From Seleniivibrio woodruffii (GTDB lineage Bacteria; Chrysiogenota; Deferribacteres; Deferribacterales; Geovibrionaceae): DNA of 64,000 bases. The notes under the pieces were generated by a model. The model was not told the DNA's origin. It worked only from the letters and a program-made list of their open reading frames with translations, and searched no databases. Below, one piece after another: positions 17,496 to 27,760 of this stretch (within the stretch, counting starts at the first letter, position 1; the number at the start of each line of letters is the position of its first letter). The stretch lies in NCBI RefSeq assembly GCF_004339245.1, contig NZ_SMGG01000004.1, forward strand, positions 372,001 through 436,000, in the 5' to 3' direction. Both the position numbers and the translations under genes were made by a program.

Positions 17496-18908
17496 ATGGA
17501 TAACTCGCTCAAATATAAAGTTGCTGATATCTCCCTTGCTGATTTCGGCCGTAAGGAAATCGATATCGCAGAACACGAAATGCCCGGTCTCATGGCCACC
17601 AGAGAGAAATATGCACCGCTTAAGCCTCTGGCCGGCGTGCGCATATCCGGTTCTCTGCATATGACCATCCAGACTGCCGTGCTTATAGAAACCCTTACAG
17701 CCCTCGGTGCTGAGGTCAAATGGGCGAGCTGCAACATTTTCTCCACTCAGGATCATGCCGCCGCTGCAATTGCGGCCGCAGGAACCCCTGTTTACGCATG
17801 GAAGGGTGAAAACCTTGAGGAATACTGGTGGTGCACCGATATGGCACTCCGCTTCGATGGTGGCAAAGGTCCTCAGCTTATAGTTGACGACGGCGGCGAT
17901 GCCACGATGATGATACACATCGGCTACCTCGCAGAGAAAGATCCTTCAATCCTCGACAGAACGCCCCATGGCGAAGATGAGGCCGAACTTTACAAACGCC
18001 TTAAGATAATCCTGAAAGAGAACCCCACCAGATGGCACGACACTGTGAAGGAGTGGAAAGGGGTGTCAGAGGAGACCACAACAGGTGTCCACAGGCTCTA
18101 TCAGATGATGGAAAAAGGTGAACTGCTGGTTCCGGCAATCAATGTAAACGACTCTGTTACAAAATCAAAATTTGATAACCTTTATGGCTGCCGTGAGTCT
18201 CTCGTGGATGGCATAAAAAGAGCCACCGACGTTATGATCGCAGGTAAGGTTGCGGTTGTCTGCGGCTACGGAGACGTGGGCAAAGGATGCGCCGAAGCTC
18301 TTAAAGCAATGGGCGCAATCGTAATGGTCACAGAAGTTGACCCGATCTGCGCACTTCAGGCCTCTATGGCTGGATACGCAGTTAAAACCGTTGAGGACAC
18401 TCTGGGAACAGGCGACATATATGTCACCACCACAGGAAACCTCGACATCATCCGCATTGAGCACATGGAAAAGATGAAAGATCAGGCCATCGTGTGCAAT
18501 ATCGGACACTTTGACAATGAGATACAGGTTTCCAAACTCGAAGAGTTCAAGGGAATCAAAAAACTGAACATCAAGCCTCAGGTTGATAAATACACTTTCC
18601 CTGCGGGCAACTCAATATATCTGCTTGCCGAAGGCAGACTGGTCAACCTCGGATGCGCCACCGGCCACCCGTCGTTCGTTATGAGCAACTCGTTCACAAA
18701 CCAGACCCTTGCACAGATAGACCTCTGGGTGAATAAAGAGAAATACGAGCCCAAGGTTTACAGGCTCAGCAAGAAACTTGACGAGGAGGTTGCAAGACTG
18801 CACCTCGCAAAGATCGGTGCCAAGCTCACTGTGCTTACAAAAGAGCAGGCCGATTACATCGGCGTACCTGTGGAAGGCCCTTACAAGCCTGAGCACTACA
18901 GGTATTAA
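17496..18908 (+). CDS. ahcY: Adenosylhomocysteinase
   Basis: 470 residues, the longer bacterial form. NAD-binding [18 protein letters not shown] (about residues 254-271) and the C-terminal KPEHYRY, whose Lys and Tyr contact NAD of the partner subunit, are both intact. It reversibly splits SAH to adenosine and homocysteine, relieving inhibition of methyltransferases. AGGAG lies eight bases before the ATG. It probably shares a transcript with metK. Confidence 0.97.
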   Translation: MDNSLKYKVADISLADFGRKEIDIAEHEMPGLMATREKYAPLKPLAGVRISGSLHMTIQTAVLIETLTALGAEVKWASCNIFSTQDHAAAAIAAAGTPVYAWKGENLEEYWWCTDMALRFDGGKGPQLIVDDGGDATMMIHIGYLAEKDPSILDRTPHGEDEAELYKRLKIILKENPTRWHDTVKEWKGVSEETTTGVHRLYQMMEKGELLVPAINVNDSVTKSKFDNLYGCRESLVDGIKRATDVMIAGKVAVVCGYGDVGKGCAEALKAMGAIVMVTEVDPICALQASMAGYAVKTVEDTLGTGDIYVTTTGNLDIIRIEHMEKMKDQAIVCNIGHFDNEIQVSKLEEFKGIKKLNIKPQVDKYTFPAGNSIYLLAEGRLVNLGCATGHPSFVMSNSFTNQTLAQIDLWVNKEKYEPKVYRLSKKLDEEVARLHLAKIGAKLTVLTKEQADYIGVPVEGPYKPEHYRY

Positions 18909-18914
18909 TCCTCT

Positions 18915-20282
18915 ATGGTTAAACAACATTTCGACATTGTTGTCATCGGTGCCGGCCCTGCCGGCATCGAATGTGCCAAAATGCTGGCTGACAATGGAAA
19001 ACAGGTTCTGCTGATAGATAAGAACATCGGAGGGAGCTACTGCTTCGCCGGAAGCGTTGTTTCCAATCTGCTTCTGCACATCAGCTATCTGTATGAAAGG
19101 AGCGTCAACAAGGCCTCCAACTTCATTAATGTCGAATACGATAAATCTCCGTCATTTGACTTTAAAAAGGCCAAAAAGTACATAGACGGGGTGACCTCAA
19201 AGCTGGTCAAAGACTTTCAGGATGATCTTGAGGAATCTGGCGTCCAGATAATTCGTGGAACAGCTGTTTTTGAAGATGCGAACACCTTCCGTGTCACCGA
19301 TGACAAACAATCGTTTCTCATCGGTTTTTCAAAGGCTGTCATAGCCACAGGCTCCAACAACATGGGGGCAAATGTCCCTTCAACAAAGAAACTCCTTGAT
19401 TCCACAAATATTTTCGAGCTTACGGCAGCGCCCAAGAGCGTGATTGTCGTTGGCGGCGGTTTCATAGGAACCGAGTTTGCGACATTTTTCAGAAGAATCG
19501 GGTCAACGGTGACCATTATAGAAAAAACTGAAAAAGTTCTTGCCACCATCGACAGGCAGGTTGTCAAAGACTATGAAGACCAGATGAAGAAGAACGGCGT
19601 GGAGATAGTTAAGGGCGTATCGGTGGAGCGCATCGAAAAAGTGGGCAACAAGACCATCGTTTTCCTGAGCAACGACACGAAACTTGAGTCCGAAGAGGTG
19701 TTTCTGTCCATCGGCAGGAAACCGAACATGGGCAGGCTGAGTGTTGATGCCGCAGGAATAAAGCTCTGCGAAAAGGGATTTCCCAAGCTGACTAAAAACC
19801 TGAGAACCACCAACAGGAACGTTTATGTTGTGGGCGACTGCACAGGAATAAATATGTTCGTGAACTGGGCGTACATGTCTGCGGATATGGTTGCCAACGA
19901 CATTCTGGAGCGCAGCAAGATTATTTCAGCGGATTACTGCCCCAGAATCCTGCATCTCGATCCTGAGATAGCAGCCGTAGGCCTCAGCGAGGACAAGGCG
20001 AAGGAGCAGGGCATAGAGTGCAAGGTGATAAGGCATACTTTCAAGAACTTTGAAAAGGCCATAATGTCGGGCACTTTGAAAGGTTTCATAAAGATAATTT
20101 ACGATGATTCCACAAAAAAAATTCTGGGATGCCATGCCATCGGAAGCGGTGCGGCTGACCTTGTCACTACATTTTCAATGATGATCCAGTCAAAAATATC
20201 TCTCAACAAACTGGAGGATTTCGTCTTTAACCACCCGACCTTTTCGGGGGTTCTGGCCGACATCGCAGGTAAGGTTAAATGA
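18915..20282 (+). CDS. Dihydrolipoamide-dehydrogenase-like flavoprotein lacking the redox disulfide
   Basis: 455 residues with a FAD Rossmann motif VVIGAGPAGIECAKML (residues 9-24), an NAD-binding VVGGGFIGTEFATFFRR (about 178-194), a FAD-ribityl motif VYVVGDCTG and the dimerisation domain. Where relatives have the GGTCLNxGCIPSK disulfide, this protein has GGSYCFAGSVVSN: aligned by the glycines, both cysteines are replaced (Tyr and Ser). At the C-terminus HPTxSE reads HPTFSG, so the catalytic Glu is also lost. It may still bind FAD and NAD(P)H, but dithiol chemistry is unlikely. It lies between ahcY and plsC, overlapping plsC by four bases. Confidence 0.85.
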   Translation: MVKQHFDIVVIGAGPAGIECAKMLADNGKQVLLIDKNIGGSYCFAGSVVSNLLLHISYLYERSVNKASNFINVEYDKSPSFDFKKAKKYIDGVTSKLVKDFQDDLEESGVQIIRGTAVFEDANTFRVTDDKQSFLIGFSKAVIATGSNNMGANVPSTKKLLDSTNIFELTAAPKSVIVVGGGFIGTEFATFFRRIGSTVTIIEKTEKVLATIDRQVVKDYEDQMKKNGVEIVKGVSVERIEKVGNKTIVFLSNDTKLESEEVFLSIGRKPNMGRLSVDAAGIKLCEKGFPKLTKNLRTTNRNVYVVGDCTGINMFVNWAYMSADMVANDILERSKIISADYCPRILHLDPEIAAVGLSEDKAKEQGIECKVIRHTFKNFEKAIMSGTLKGFIKIIYDDSTKKILGCHAIGSGAADLVTTFSMMIQSKISLNKLEDFVFNHPTFSGVLADIAGKVK

Positions 20283-20998
20283 AAACAATCTACAGTCTCT
20301 GTGTCTGGATAATATTCGGTCTCATGACCGCTTTTCTTGTTGTGTGCGGTGTTCCGTTCGTTCTTATGGGTAAAAATCCTTTCTTTTTTCTGGCAAAACT
20401 CTGGGCAAGGATAAGCTCGAAACTTTTTCTTGTTAATTATGAAGTTGAAGGCATTGAAAAGATCGAGAAGGACAAAAACTACGTTTTCATGGGCAACCAC
20501 CAGAGCTACGTCGATATCTTTTCCATGATATCCATAATCGATAAACAGTTTCTGTTCATGGCCAAGAGGGAGCTTTTTTCAATTCCCTTTTTCGGCTATG
20601 CCATCAAGCACATGGGTCTTATTCCCATCGACAGGGGCGAGAGCCGTGAGTCGCTGAAAAGCCTTTTTGAGGCGGCAAAAAAGATTCAGGAGGGCTACTC
20701 TGTCCTGCTGTTCCCCGAAGGCACAAGATCTGAGGACGGCGTTATGCTGCCCTTTAAGCGTGGTGCGTTCACTCTGGCGGTCAGAACCGGACAGCCCATT
20801 ATTCCTTTTGTGATAGACGGTTCGGGCAAAGTCATGAAGAAGGGTGCGTTTTACATAAACCCTTTCAAAAAGGTCAGAATACGCTTTCTTGACCCTGTAA
20901 GCCCCGACGGAATCAAGGACAGGGAGATGCTGGATCTTATCAGGGCGAGGATGGAAGATGCACAAAAAGAGCTTGGCGGTTCTGGGGCTGGGAAGTAA
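20279..20998 (+). CDS. plsC: 1-acyl-sn-glycerol-3-phosphate acyltransferase
   Basis: 239 residues. One N-terminal membrane helix precedes the catalytic NHQSYVD (HX4D motif, about residue 74) and LFPEGTRSEDG (motif III, about 144). PlsC acylates lysophosphatidic acid to phosphatidic acid at the inner membrane. It overlaps the flavoprotein upstream by four bases and folK downstream by 41 bases, so the three genes are co-transcribed. Confidence 0.93.
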   Translation: MKTIYSLCVWIIFGLMTAFLVVCGVPFVLMGKNPFFFLAKLWARISSKLFLVNYEVEGIEKIEKDKNYVFMGNHQSYVDIFSMISIIDKQFLFMAKRELFSIPFFGYAIKHMGLIPIDRGESRESLKSLFEAAKKIQEGYSVLLFPEGTRSEDGVMLPFKRGAFTLAVRTGQPIIPFVIDGSGKVMKKGAFYINPFKKVRIRFLDPVSPDGIKDREMLDLIRARMEDAQKELGGSGAGK

Positions 20999-21464
20999 CC
21001 TCGGGCGCAAGTCCGGAAATCTTGCCGATGCTGTCAGGGAGATATCCCGTTTCTGCGAGGTTGTGAGGGTTTCATCGGTCTATAAGACCGCTTCGCTTCT
21101 GCGTGATTCTCAGGACGGATATTTCAACCTATGTATGCTTGTACGGACTGATTTTTCTCCTGAAAATCTTCTCACGGCAGTTAAAAACCTTGAAAAGGTC
21201 ATGGGCAGGGAGAATACCGGACGATGGTATACCCGCCTTATAGATATAGATATAATCGATTTTGACAGAACAGTTCTGACCCTTCCTCAGCTTAATCTGC
21301 CACACATAGAGATGCAGAACCGCAGTTTCGTTCTGTATCCCATGGCGGAAATTTATCCGGACTACGTTCACCCTGTAAGTTGCCAAAACATTCATGATAT
21401 GATAAAAAATATTAAAGACGATCTTGGCATAACCAGACTGGGGGTGTGCGTATGGCGATTATAA
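20958..21464 (+). CDS. folK: HPPK, 6-hydroxymethyl-7,8-dihydropterin pyrophosphokinase
   Basis: 168 residues. LGLGSNLGRKSGNLADAV is the HPPK N-terminus, FNLCMLVRTDFSPENLL follows, and TRLIDIDIIDFD carries the Mg-binding DxD pair. FolK activates the pterin for folate synthesis. The start lies inside plsC in another frame (41-base overlap), an unusually long but credible overlap because HPPK needs this N-terminus. folA is elsewhere in the window (52088-52573). Confidence 0.93.
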   Translation: MHKKSLAVLGLGSNLGRKSGNLADAVREISRFCEVVRVSSVYKTASLLRDSQDGYFNLCMLVRTDFSPENLLTAVKNLEKVMGRENTGRWYTRLIDIDIIDFDRTVLTLPQLNLPHIEMQNRSFVLYPMAEIYPDYVHPVSCQNIHDMIKNIKDDLGITRLGVCVWRL

Positions 21465-22150
21465 CAGTTTCAAGACAATACGGAAGCGGCGGAGAGTATG
21501 TTGCGGAGCGTGTGGCGGAAAAACTTGGATTCAAGTTTCTTCATAAAGAGCTGATACGCATAGCTTCTATCCTTATGAGCACAAACGAGGACAAGCTGAA
21601 GCAGTTCGACGAGGAGGAATTTTCCACCACAAGAGCCTTCCTTTCCAAATATTTCGACTTCGGCATGTTTCACGACATGCTGAACACCACAGACTATTCC
21701 GAAAAGACAGCGAAAGAGGTTGCAATGCAGGAAGCGGAGACCTTTTTCAGCAAATATAACCCCGACACCACAGCTTTTGATAGCGAGACCTTTCAGGAGA
21801 TGATCAAAAAGATAATCATCAAGGCATCGGACACCACAAATGCGGTGATAATGGGGCGGGGCGGTGTCAGTATTCTGGCGGGCGTGCCCGACACGCTTCA
21901 TTTCAGACTGGTTGCGGATTTTGAAGACAGGGTGCGCTGGCTCAGCGCCCGTGAGAACATCTCCAAAAAAGAAGCGGGGGAACGCATTAAGGAAGTTGAT
22001 AAGAGAAAGGAAAAGTATTTTAAACATCATTTTTCCAGACAGATAGACGACCCCATGATCTACCACGGAGTACTGAATCTCTCCAAACTGGACATAGAAG
22101 AAGCCTCGCTGGCGATCGCCGCCACAGCAAGGATAAAATTCAAGCTCTGA
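21452..22150 (+). CDS. Cytidylate-kinase-like family protein
   Basis: 232 residues. MAIITVSRQYGSGGEYVAERVAEKLG has the P-loop variant GSGGEYVAE instead of GxxGxGKS, typical of the cytidylate-kinase-like (PF13189) family. AVIMGRGGVSIL and a late RKEKYFKHHF lid-like segment also fit. These proteins are presumed nucleoside or nucleotide kinases, but physiological substrates are mostly unknown. GGGGG seven bases before ATG 21452 argues for it over GTG 21446. It overlaps folK by 13 bases. Confidence 0.8.
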   Translation: MAIITVSRQYGSGGEYVAERVAEKLGFKFLHKELIRIASILMSTNEDKLKQFDEEEFSTTRAFLSKYFDFGMFHDMLNTTDYSEKTAKEVAMQEAETFFSKYNPDTTAFDSETFQEMIKKIIIKASDTTNAVIMGRGGVSILAGVPDTLHFRLVADFEDRVRWLSARENISKKEAGERIKEVDKRKEKYFKHHFSRQIDDPMIYHGVLNLSKLDIEEASLAIAATARIKFKL

Positions 22151-22213
22151 AACCTTATTATTGACTGCAAAGGGTTTTGTGCGTAAAATAACAGTTTTGG
22201 AGGATTATATCCC

Positions 22214-23476
22214 GTGTATCAAAAAGTCAAAGGTTTCAGAGATATATACGGACTGGAAGCCAGATACTGGAACAAGGTCGAAAAAGTATTCAGACAAACT
22301 TTCCGCACGTTCAATTTCGAAGAGTTCTATCTTCCTATTCTTGAGAAATCAGAAGTATTTAACAGAGGAATAGGCTCAACGACCGATATCGTTGAGAAAG
22401 AGATGTTCGCTTTTGAGGACAGAGACGGAACTCAGGTTGCACTCCGTCCGGAGGGAACAGCGTCCCTCGTTCGTGCCTACGTTGAAAACAAGCTGTTCTC
22501 GACTCCCGGCATATCAAAATATTACTATGTCGGTCCTATGTTCCGCAGGGAACGCCCCCAGAAGGGCAGATTCCGCCAGTTCACTCAGGCGGGGATCGAG
22601 GTTTTCGGTTCAGGCGGCCCCTCGATAGATGCAGACGTTATCTATCTGCTGTATAAACTTGCGGAGAACCTCGGTATTCAGAATTTCGTCAGCATGGAGA
22701 TAAACTCAATAGGCTGTCCCGCATGCCGTCCCGCATACAACGAAAAACTCATAGAATATTTCAAATCAAACATAGAACACCTCTGCGGCGACTGCCTGCG
22801 CAGGCTGGACAAGAACCCAATGAGGATTATGGACTGCAAGAACGAGTCCTGCAAAAAGATAACCGCTGATGCGCCTAAAGCGGTGGACTATCTCTGCGGC
22901 GAATGCAGAGACCACTTCGACGGCGTAAAATCCTATCTGGATGCCCTTCAGGTGCCCTATAAGGTAAACCCTATGATGGTCAGAGGGCTTGACTATTACG
23001 TCCGCACGGCTTTTGAGATGATAACCGACAGACTCGGCTCACAAAGCGCAGTAGGGGCGGGCGGCAGGTACGACGGACTCATTCAGCTTCTGGGCGGACC
23101 CGACACTGCGGGCATAGGCTTTGCGGTGGGAATAGACAGGCTGGTCAGCCTCTGCATGCTGAACGAAACGGAGAAAGAGAACGACCTTGACGTATTCATA
23201 ATCAGTTTCAGGGACATTTCCGATAAAATTGCGTTAAAATTAGCGAACGAAATGCGCTCTCAGGGTGTCAGTGTAGATATGGACTATGATTTCCGTAAGA
23301 TGAAGAAGCAATTCAGCCTTGCGGACAGATATGGTTCACTGTTTACAGTGGTGCTTGGCGAGGATGAAACAGCGAAAGGAACCGCCGCAGTGAAAGATAT
23401 GCAGGCGGGAACGCAGGAAGAGATTGAGATTGCCAAGGTTACGGAATATATTACAGATAAACTCAGGAGGAACTAA
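22214..23476 (+). CDS. hisS: Histidyl-tRNA synthetase
   Basis: 420 residues starting at GTG 22214 ([13 protein letters not shown]), with TTGGAGGA upstream. Class II motif 2 is [14 protein letters not shown] (about residues 111-124), the His-specific block is [11 protein letters not shown], and motif 3 contains [10 protein letters not shown]. Residues about 174-230 contain CxxC-type cysteine pairs (CPAC, CGDC, CGEC) in the insertion domain, a possible zinc site seen in some bacterial HisRS. It lies one base upstream of aspS. Confidence 0.97.
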   Translation: MYQKVKGFRDIYGLEARYWNKVEKVFRQTFRTFNFEEFYLPILEKSEVFNRGIGSTTDIVEKEMFAFEDRDGTQVALRPEGTASLVRAYVENKLFSTPGISKYYYVGPMFRRERPQKGRFRQFTQAGIEVFGSGGPSIDADVIYLLYKLAENLGIQNFVSMEINSIGCPACRPAYNEKLIEYFKSNIEHLCGDCLRRLDKNPMRIMDCKNESCKKITADAPKAVDYLCGECRDHFDGVKSYLDALQVPYKVNPMMVRGLDYYVRTAFEMITDRLGSQSAVGAGGRYDGLIQLLGGPDTAGIGFAVGIDRLVSLCMLNETEKENDLDVFIISFRDISDKIALKLANEMRSQGVSVDMDYDFRKMKKQFSLADRYGSLFTVVLGEDETAKGTAAVKDMQAGTQEEIEIAKVTEYITDKLRRN

Positions 23477-23477
23477 C

Positions 23478-25268
23478 GTGCTTTCTAACATGGGCGAATG
23501 GCGTAGAAGCCACCACTGTGCACAGCTTACCGGAAAAAATATCGGCGAAAAAGTCTGCCTTATGGGCTGGGTTCAAAGACGCAGAGACCACGGCGGCGTT
23601 ATTTTCGTTGACCTCAGAGACAGAGAGGGCATCACTCAGGTTGTGATGAGCCCCGAATATAACAAAGCAGTTCATGAACTTGCGGAAAGCATCAGAAACG
23701 AATTTGTTATCGCTGTTAAAGGTACTGTCGGCGGAAGACCCGACGGAACAGTGAACACCAAACTCCCCACAGGCGAAGTTGAAATCGTTGTGGACGAGCT
23801 TAAAATCCTGAACAACGCCAACACTCCTCCTTTCCTTATAGACGACTATAACAACGCCAACGAAGACGTTAGGCTTAAATACAGATATCTTGACCTGCGC
23901 AGACAGAAGCTTCAGAACAACCTGAGACTTCGTCATGACCTCACACGCACAGTGCGTGAGTTCCTCTACAGCAGAAACTTCATGGATATCGAGACTCCCT
24001 TCCTGACAAAAAGCACGCCCGAAGGCGCAAGGGACTACCTTGTACCCAGCCGTGTTAACCCCGGCAAGTGCTATGCGCTGCCCCAGTCGCCCCAGATGTT
24101 CAAGCAGCTTCTGATGGTGGCCGGCTATGAAAGATACTTCCAGATAGTGAAATGCTTCCGTGACGAAGACCTCCGTGCCGACCGTCAGCCTGAGTTCACT
24201 CAGCTGGATATGGAGATGTCCTTCATCGACAGGGAAGACCTTATGGATCTCATCGAGGATATGTACATCCTTATCTTCGACAGAATAAAAGGCATCAAAC
24301 TTGAAAAAGGTTTCCCCAGAATGTCCTATGACGACGCTATGGAGAAATTCGGCCACGATGCACCCGACACCCGTTTCGCAATGTATCTTAAAACCGTTAA
24401 CGAACTCGTTAAGGACAGCGGATTCAAAGTGTTTGTTGATGCTGTTAAAAACGGCGGCGTGGTTAAAGCTGTTGTTGCAGAAGGTGCAGGCGAGAAATTC
24501 ACCAGAAAAGATATCGACGATCTCACAGACATGGTTGTTGCCCTCGGCGCAGGCGGTCTGGCATACATCAAAGTTAACGAAGACGGCCTCCAGTCGCCGA
24601 TCGTAAAGTTTCTGGGCGATTCAGCCGATACTATCGTTAAGGAACTGGGCGCAAAACCGGGCGATATCATTTTCTTCGGCGCAGGAAAAAAAGAGACCGT
24701 AAACCTTTATATGTCAAAACTGCGTATAAAACTCGGTCATCTCCTCGGTCATATCAAAGAGGGGCAGTACTCTTTCACATGGGTTCTGGACTTCCCCCTG
24801 CTCGAGTATGATGCGGAAGAGAAAAGATACGTCGCTGTCCACCATCCCTTCACAGCTCCGCTGGACGAAGACGTGGCATACTTCGACACAGACCCCGGCA
24901 AGATGAGAGCAAAAGCCTATGACCTCGTTCTGAACGGTTCAGAGATAGGCGGCGGTTCCATCAGGATCCACAGAAGCGACATTCAGGAAAAAATGTTCGA
25001 CGCTCTTGGTTTCACCGAAGAGGAGCGTGAGTATAAATTCGGCTTCTTCATCGAGGCTCTGCGTTACGGAACACCTCCCCATGGCGGTATCGCCTTCGGT
25101 GTGGACAGACTTTCGTCCATTCTGACAGGCTCCGATTCCATCAGGGACGTTATTGCGTTCCCCAAAACACAGAGAGCCACCGATATGATGAGCGAGGCTC
25201 CCAGCAAAGTGGACGAAAGACAGCTCAAAGAGCTTTTCATGAAGTTTGACGTCCCTGAAAATGACTGA
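23478..25268 (+). CDS. aspS: Aspartyl-tRNA synthetase (bacterial type)
   Basis: 596 residues from GTG 23478, one base after the hisS stop and seven bases after AGGAGG. The OB-fold anticodon domain comes first ([20 protein letters not shown]), then class II motifs [18 protein letters not shown] and [13 protein letters not shown], with the bacterial GAD insertion between (about residues 290-410). Whether it is discriminating or also makes Asp-tRNAAsn cannot be decided here. The hisS-aspS pair is a common bacterial arrangement. Confidence 0.97.
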   Translation: MLSNMGEWRRSHHCAQLTGKNIGEKVCLMGWVQRRRDHGGVIFVDLRDREGITQVVMSPEYNKAVHELAESIRNEFVIAVKGTVGGRPDGTVNTKLPTGEVEIVVDELKILNNANTPPFLIDDYNNANEDVRLKYRYLDLRRQKLQNNLRLRHDLTRTVREFLYSRNFMDIETPFLTKSTPEGARDYLVPSRVNPGKCYALPQSPQMFKQLLMVAGYERYFQIVKCFRDEDLRADRQPEFTQLDMEMSFIDREDLMDLIEDMYILIFDRIKGIKLEKGFPRMSYDDAMEKFGHDAPDTRFAMYLKTVNELVKDSGFKVFVDAVKNGGVVKAVVAEGAGEKFTRKDIDDLTDMVVALGAGGLAYIKVNEDGLQSPIVKFLGDSADTIVKELGAKPGDIIFFGAGKKETVNLYMSKLRIKLGHLLGHIKEGQYSFTWVLDFPLLEYDAEEKRYVAVHHPFTAPLDEDVAYFDTDPGKMRAKAYDLVLNGSEIGGGSIRIHRSDIQEKMFDALGFTEEEREYKFGFFIEALRYGTPPHGGIAFGVDRLSSILTGSDSIRDVIAFPKTQRATDMMSEAPSKVDERQLKELFMKFDVPEND

Positions 25269-25295
25269 AACCTGATTAATTAAGGGTTTTATCAT

Positions 25296-25324
25296 TTTAC
25301 AATATGTTTCATGTATGATATTAT
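25296..25324 (+). promoter_or_regulatory. Sigma-70-type promoter of the LysM lipoprotein gene
   Basis: TTTACA (25296-25301), 17-bp spacer, TATTAT (25319-25324), each one mismatch from consensus. It is about 30 bases upstream of the ATG at 25353. Confidence 0.7.
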
Positions 25325-25352
25325 TAAGAGTAAATAAAGTCCGGAGGATGTA

Positions 25353-26222
25353 ATGAGCAGAACAACTAAATTACTGTTTACAGCTGTTATATCAGCTGCT
25401 GTGTTAGTCTCAGGCTGCACAAAACCTCCCGTACAGGAGTTGGACAACGCCAGGGCGGCTATGAAGGCTGCTCAGGAGGGCGGCGCAGAAGTTTGCGCCG
25501 GAACGGAGTATATTCTGGCAAAAGAAAAGCTCGATAAGGCTGAAGCAAAGATGGCTGAGGCTGAGAAGGGTGGAAATAAATCCGCACTTTACAAAGAAGC
25601 TAAGCTGGAACTGATTGCCGCTGTTGCTGATTTTGAAAAAGCAAAACAGGTTGCGGCAGACAGGGCAAAGGTTAACGAGCAGGCCAAAGCCGAGCTGGAA
25701 TCTTATAAAAAGAATCTGGCAGCAAATGCTGAAGACGGCGCTAAATACTCCGCAACTTACAAAACAGCAAAAGCCAAGGCTGACGAGGCTCAGGCTCTGA
25801 TAGACAAATGCGAAGGCGAAAAAGCCCTTGCTGTCCTGAAAGAAGCCGCAGTTTCCGCTGATGTTATTCAGAAAGAGATAGTGGAAGGCAAGGCCGCCGC
25901 TATGAAAGCTGATGCACAGGCAAGATCGGCAGCTTCCAAAGGAACTGTTGTTGCTGCTCCCGCCGCTGCGGTTGCAATGCCCGAGTTTGATAAGTACAAA
26001 GTTGTCAGAGGCGACAACCTTTGGAACATCTCAAAAGCAAAATATCTGAACCCCTTTATGTGGCCGCTCATTTACTGGGCCAACAAAGAGCAGATAAAAG
26101 ACCCCGACCTTATCTTCCCCGGTCAGGTTTTCAAGATCCGCAAGGATGTTGATGCTGACAAAGATAAGGCTGTGGACTACTCAAAACGCAGAGGCCCCTG
26201 GTCGCTGTTTGACGGCAAATAA
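25353..26222 (+). CDS. LysM-domain lipoprotein with helical repeats
   Basis: 289 residues. A signal peptide ends in the lipobox LVSGC (Cys about residue 22), so it should be lipidated. The middle (about 25-195) is an Ala/Lys/Glu-rich coiled-coil region similar in style to DUF4398 proteins. The C-terminus (about 213-262) is a LysM module (YKVVRGDNLWNISKAKY ... DPDLIFPGQVFKI) that binds peptidoglycan. It probably tethers the outer membrane to the cell wall or assists an envelope machine. RBS CGGAGGA is strong; monocistronic, with promoter and terminator both visible. Confidence 0.88.
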   Translation: MSRTTKLLFTAVISAAVLVSGCTKPPVQELDNARAAMKAAQEGGAEVCAGTEYILAKEKLDKAEAKMAEAEKGGNKSALYKEAKLELIAAVADFEKAKQVAADRAKVNEQAKAELESYKKNLAANAEDGAKYSATYKTAKAKADEAQALIDKCEGEKALAVLKEAAVSADVIQKEIVEGKAAAMKADAQARSAASKGTVVAAPAAAVAMPEFDKYKVVRGDNLWNISKAKYLNPFMWPLIYWANKEQIKDPDLIFPGQVFKIRKDVDADKDKAVDYSKRRGPWSLFDGK

Positions 26223-26246
26223 GAGATCGATCTTATAAAACACAAA

Positions 26247-26275
26247 AGCGGAGGTTTTTGCCTCCGCTTTTTTTA
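26247..26275 (+). terminator. Rho-independent terminator after the LysM lipoprotein
   Basis: Stem AAGCGGAGG / CCTCCGCTT with a short T-rich loop, followed by a run of seven T. It also faces the convergent carbonic anhydrase gene. Confidence 0.9.
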
Positions 26276-26305
26276 TGTCCGGTTTAAAAATCTTGTAACT
26301 TCTCG

Positions 26306-26836
26306 TTAAATGCTTTTATATCCGTTTTCGAGATACATCTGTTTGTATTTTATGTATCTGTCGGCATAGTTTCTGATACCGTCAATGTCGCTCTGTTCAA
26401 GAGTTTTAACCACTTTTGCGGGGCTTCCCATGATAAGGGAGCAGGGGGGGAACTTCTTGCCTGGGGGAACCAGTGATCCGGCGGCAACTATCGAGTTTTC
26501 TCCTATCTCGGAGTTATCAAGGATAATAGCACCTATACCCACCAGCACATTATCGTTAATTTTGCATCCGTGGAGCATGGCATTGTGTCCGATGGTGACG
26601 TAATCTCCTATTATTGTAGGATATTTATCAAGTGTGGTATGTATTACCGTTCCGTCCTGAACGTTTGACCCCTTGCCTATAACTATCCTTTCAACATCGC
26701 CTCTTAATACGACATTAAACCAGACGCTTGAGTCATCTTCGAGAATAACCTCGCCGATAACATCTGCACTATCAGCAACAAAAATTCCCTGACCCTTTAC
26801 GGGAGAGGTGTTTAACCTGCGCAATACCGATTCCAT
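26306..26836 (-). CDS. Gamma-carbonic anhydrase family protein
   Basis: 176 residues of left-handed beta-helix hexapeptide repeats (for example SSVWFNVVLRGDVERIVIG). The metal ligands appear as His in TVIHTT, GHNAMLHGC and the following HG, the pattern of gamma-class carbonic anhydrases such as CamH/YrdA. Many members have weak or no measured CO2 hydration, so activity is not certain. It is monocistronic and converges on the LysM gene. Confidence 0.88.
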   Translation of the reverse strand: MESVLRRLNTSPVKGQGIFVADSADVIGEVILEDDSSVWFNVVLRGDVERIVIGKGSNVQDGTVIHTTLDKYPTIIGDYVTIGHNAMLHGCKINDNVLVGIGAIILDNSEIGENSIVAAGSLVPPGKKFPPCSLIMGSPAKVVKTLEQSDIDGIRNYADRYIKYKQMYLENGYKSI

Positions 26837-26998
26837 ATCATCACCTGCTCATTTAAATTCTGAAACAGGATATGTGTTAAAACAAATTCAGTCAACTGTT
26901 AAAGAGATATTTGACGAGATATTAATAAAATATGGAGACGCCTGTTTAATATACTAATAAAATAGAGAAAATTTAGGATTAGTTATTAACGAAAGATG

Positions 26999-27028
26999 TT
27001 GACAGGTCATATTTTTTTAATATATAAT
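26999..27028 (+). promoter_or_regulatory. Consensus sigma-70 promoter of the XRE-cupin gene
   Basis: TTGACA (26999-27004), 18-bp spacer, TATAAT (27023-27028): both hexamers are exact consensus. The region 26837-26998 upstream is AT-rich and holds no gene I can see. Confidence 0.85.
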
Positions 27029-27055
27029 CCCCATTATTAACTTGAGGGGTGTAAT

Positions 27056-27592
27056 ATGCCTTATGGTATTAAATTAAGGGAAATCAGAAAAAAACTTGGT
27101 ATGACTCTGGAGGATATTTCTCAGAAAACGGGATTTACCAAAAGTTTCATCAGCCAGATAGAGAACGGAAAAAACTCACCCTCAATAGCTTCTCTTAAAA
27201 AAATCTGCATGGCTCTGGGAACAACCATCAGTGAGCTTTTCGAGGACGAGCGCAACATTGTTAACGTGTTCAGCCCTGCCGAATATAAGGTTTTTAAGAA
27301 TAAGAGCATTTCAATGTCGTTCATTGCCTCCAAGCTTGTTAACAGAAAGCTTGAGCCTATGCTTATAGAGCTTGACCCCTACGGCGAAACAGGCTCCGAG
27401 TATTATCAGCACGTCGGCGAGGAATTCGGCTATGTTATCGAAGGCGAGATCTGCGTTGTCATCGGTTCAGATGAGTACCATCTTCCCGCAGGACACAGCA
27501 TCTATTTCAGCTCGAACATGCCCCACAAAATACGCAACAGAACGGATAAGCCCGCAGTTGCTCTCTGGGTGGATACACCTCCCAGCTTCTAA
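27056..27592 (+). CDS. XRE-family regulator with C-terminal cupin domain
   Basis: 178 residues. The HTH is in the first 65 (LREIRKKLGMTLEDISQKTG, then SFISQIENGKNSPSIASL) and a cupin barrel occupies about 105-178 (GEEFGYVIEGEICVVIG, AGHSIYFSSNMPHKIRN). Similar regulators (PuuR, MlaR-like) sense small metabolites through the cupin. It has its own perfect consensus promoter and terminator; the panBCD operon follows, but a regulatory link is only a guess. Ligand unknown. Confidence 0.88.
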   Translation: MPYGIKLREIRKKLGMTLEDISQKTGFTKSFISQIENGKNSPSIASLKKICMALGTTISELFEDERNIVNVFSPAEYKVFKNKSISMSFIASKLVNRKLEPMLIELDPYGETGSEYYQHVGEEFGYVIEGEICVVIGSDEYHLPAGHSIYFSSNMPHKIRNRTDKPAVALWVDTPPSF

Positions 27593-27602
27593 TTTACACC
27601 AG

Positions 27603-27640
27603 AGCCTCCCGGAGAAATTCGGGAGGCTTTTCTTTTTTTC
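27603..27640 (+). terminator. Rho-independent terminator after the XRE-cupin gene
   Basis: Stem AGCCTCCCG / CGGGAGGCT, 8-base loop, followed by a T-rich tract. It separates the regulator from the panB promoter, which begins one base downstream. Confidence 0.92.
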
Positions 27641-27669
27641 TTGACGTAAGTTCTTCAAATCACTATATT
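27641..27669 (+). promoter_or_regulatory. Sigma-70-type promoter of panBCD
   Basis: TTGACG (27641-27646), 17-bp spacer, TATATT (27664-27669). Predicted leader of about 85 nt before panB. Confidence 0.7.
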
Positions 27670-27760
27670 TCAATTGCTTGGATCTTCGGACCGAGACACT
27701 GACAAATCTTCCTTTTCCATTTTGCCATGTCTTGCGTCTGTAATCCCTACAGAGGTTGAT

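Noticed and set aside
23463-24356. 297-codon antisense frame over aspS
   Set aside because: Shadow of a clear aspartyl-tRNA synthetase with no signals of its own.
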